The translations under genes were made by a program, and so were the position numbers. From the NCBI GenBank assembly GCA_022706165.1, contig JAKJDA010000074.1:2103-9586 (forward strand): a DNA stretch of 7,484 nucleotides, given 5' to 3'. Numbering within the stretch: position 1 is the stretch's first letter; every line of letters begins with the position of its first letter. Of this stretch, positions 7,021 to 7,484 are shown in pieces. The notes under the pieces are model-generated. The model saw only the letters and a program-made list of their open reading frames with translations, had not been told where the DNA came from and ran no database searches. The stretch is from Candidatus Hydrogenedentota bacterium. GTDB lineage: Bacteria; Hydrogenedentota; Hydrogenedentia; Hydrogenedentales; SLHB01.

Positions 7021-7092
7021 CGTTGTGTCTCGTTGTGCTCGTTGTGGTTCAAATCCGGATTTTTACCACGACGAGCACAACGAGACACAACG
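7021..7092. repeat. Large inverted repeat with nested palindrome, built of CACRACGRG units
   Basis: Arms 7021-7048 and 7065-7092 are 28 bp each and reverse-complementary with a single mismatch (A versus G in the ACCACRACG end). The right arm decomposes into the units CACGACGAG, CACAACGAG and A-CACAACGGG, a 9-10-bp tandem pattern. The 16-nt centre contains the perfect 12-bp palindrome AAATCCGGATTT (7051-7062). TTCC (7014-7017) and GGAA (7093-7096) could extend the stem past a 3-nt bulge. Read outward on either strand the arms give nearly the same spurious peptide, HNEHNETQR or HDEHNETQR. No T-run follows, so it is not a classical intrinsic terminator, though such a stem could stop or protect transcripts. 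It lies between the GxxExxY start and the frames at 7123-7484. Confidence 0.9.
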
Positions 7093-7122
7093 GGAAGATA
7101 TTTATAGCCGCCATGCCTGCTT

Positions 7123-7383
7123 CTAACTCGTCGTCCTCAGACGGCGTCTCACCCACCGGGGAATTCTCCCCTGATGCTTCTTGCCGGTTGAATCAGCGAT
7201 TGAAACAAATCTCATTTCCTTCAAATCAGGTCCCCGTTGTATTACCAGATAGTCCTTGTATCTTCCTTCGGCCAGTTCTACTGCTCCTAGACTATCATTG
7301 ACAAAAAGAAGACGGCCCTTACCATGCCGGGCTGCTGTCATCATGAGGTGACTGACGGTGATTGGTCGTCGGCCACAATTCAC
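7123..7383 (-). CDS. Hypothetical protein, 86 codons, doubtful
   Basis: An open frame of 86 codons starts at GTG 7383 and ends at TAG 7123. I do not recognise the product. The middle reads like a soluble protein (GKGRLLFVNDSLGAVELAEG, RYKDYLVIQRGPDLKEMRFV), while the end is strongly basic (RIPRWVRRRLRTTS). Its start overlaps the stop of another - strand frame by four bases (GTGA). No SD is visible, and its codons (AGA, CTA, ATA) differ from those of the core genes. Another frame, open over 7192-7049, reads QEASGENSPVGETPSEDDELEAG, an acidic and protein-like run. The basic tail may therefore be out-of-frame reading after a frameshift. Without homologues it could be a real accessory gene, a pseudogene or chance. 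Confidence 0.25.
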   Translation of the reverse strand: MNCGRRPITVSHLMMTAARHGKGRLLFVNDSLGAVELAEGRYKDYLVIQRGPDLKEMRFVSIADSTGKKHQGRIPRWVRRRLRTTS

Positions 7384-7484
7384 ACCATGATGACAAGATA
7401 CTCATTTTCATCAGGCCCTTCTGAAGGCAAGGATTTCATGTTTGCAGCAAAACGAAATCGAATCCGAGCCCTGTCCCGCCATGC
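7380..7484 (-). CDS. C-terminal end of an unrecognised - strand frame (runs off the window)
   Basis: A frame open from the window edge ends at TGA 7382-7380 after 34 codons, reading RARIRFRFAANMKSLPSEG and then DENEYLVIMV. Its stop overlaps the GTG of the next frame as GTGA, an arrangement seen in coupled genes. It is too short to judge, and no family is recognised. It may be the end of a real gene beyond the window. Confidence 0.18.
   Translation of the reverse strand, partial: AWRDRARIRFRFAANMKSLPSEGPDENEYLVIMV

Larger units (their letters stand above)
7093..7484. other. Low-GC accessory stretch without a recognisable gene
   Basis: The last 392 bases hold no gene I recognise. Hand count gives about 145 G+C in 300 bases (7141-7440), clearly below the core genes. 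The - strand carries three overlapping open segments in three frames: 7484-7380, 7383-7123 and 7192-7049. A small hairpin GGGGA-ATTC-TCCCC lies at 7158-7171, and an 11-bp near-palindrome AGACGGCGTCT at 7139-7149. It may be a decayed gene or the edge of an island. Confidence 0.5.

Noticed and set aside
7046..7056. GGTTCAAATCC, matching a tRNA T-arm (and a possible att core)
   Set aside because: The surrounding bases do not form a T-stem, and no anticodon or acceptor arm is found. It is explained by the loop of the inverted repeat.
6917..7126. + strand frame with the peptide HDEHNETQR
   Set aside because: The peptide comes from the inverted repeat and appears almost identically on the other strand. 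Upstream it is antisense to the GxxExxY gene.
7198..7206. GATTGAAAC, resembling the 3' end of many CRISPR repeats
   Set aside because: It is a single copy with no regularly spaced repeats and no cas gene in the window.

Overview
The window comes from a bacterial chromosome with high GC in its core part. It holds a block of housekeeping genes on the + strand (1-5266), a convergent transporter gene on the - strand (5267-6496), and an accessory segment (about 6570-7484) built differently from the rest. Type II PssA plus Psd, which make phosphatidylethanolamine, and the MEP isoprenoid enzyme IspF fit a bacterium rich in PE, most likely Gram-negative. The GxxExxY gene with its CACAACGAG-type repeats recalls poorly cultured lineages such as Planctomycetota, Hydrogenedentota or Lentisphaerota relatives. 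That placement is an impression, not a result.

Core block. It opens with the 3' half of ispF, followed by tlyA (rRNA 2'-O-methyltransferase with an S4 domain). After a gap with a plausible sigma-70-type promoter comes recN (SMC-like repair ATPase). A 40-codon ORF, radC and psd then follow, each joined to the next by a 4-nt GTGA start/stop overlap, and pssA lies 12 nt behind psd. PssA makes phosphatidylserine and Psd decarboxylates it to PE, so the last two are consecutive steps of one pathway. The tlyA-recN neighbourhood, often near isoprenoid genes, is familiar from many bacteria.

Convergent junction. The stop codons of pssA (+) and the AI-2E-family transporter (-) abut inside one palindromic hexamer, TGATCA, leaving no intergenic base.

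Accessory segment. Upstream of the transporter on the - strand lies a GxxExxY-family gene (predicted PD-(D/E)XK fold). Before its start is a large inverted repeat of 28-bp arms with one mismatch. Each arm is made of 9-10-bp CACRACGRG units and the loop holds a perfect 12-bp palindrome. A 9-bp direct repeat lies just outside the gene and overlapping the outer end of the repeat. Beyond it, 7093-7484 is lower in GC (about 48% by hand count over 7141-7440) and holds only short, unrecognised - strand reading frames, possibly a decayed gene.

The most interesting points are the GxxExxY/inverted-repeat unit as a possible small mobile cassette, and the tiny ORF coupled to radC whose residue spacing resembles an Sm1 motif.
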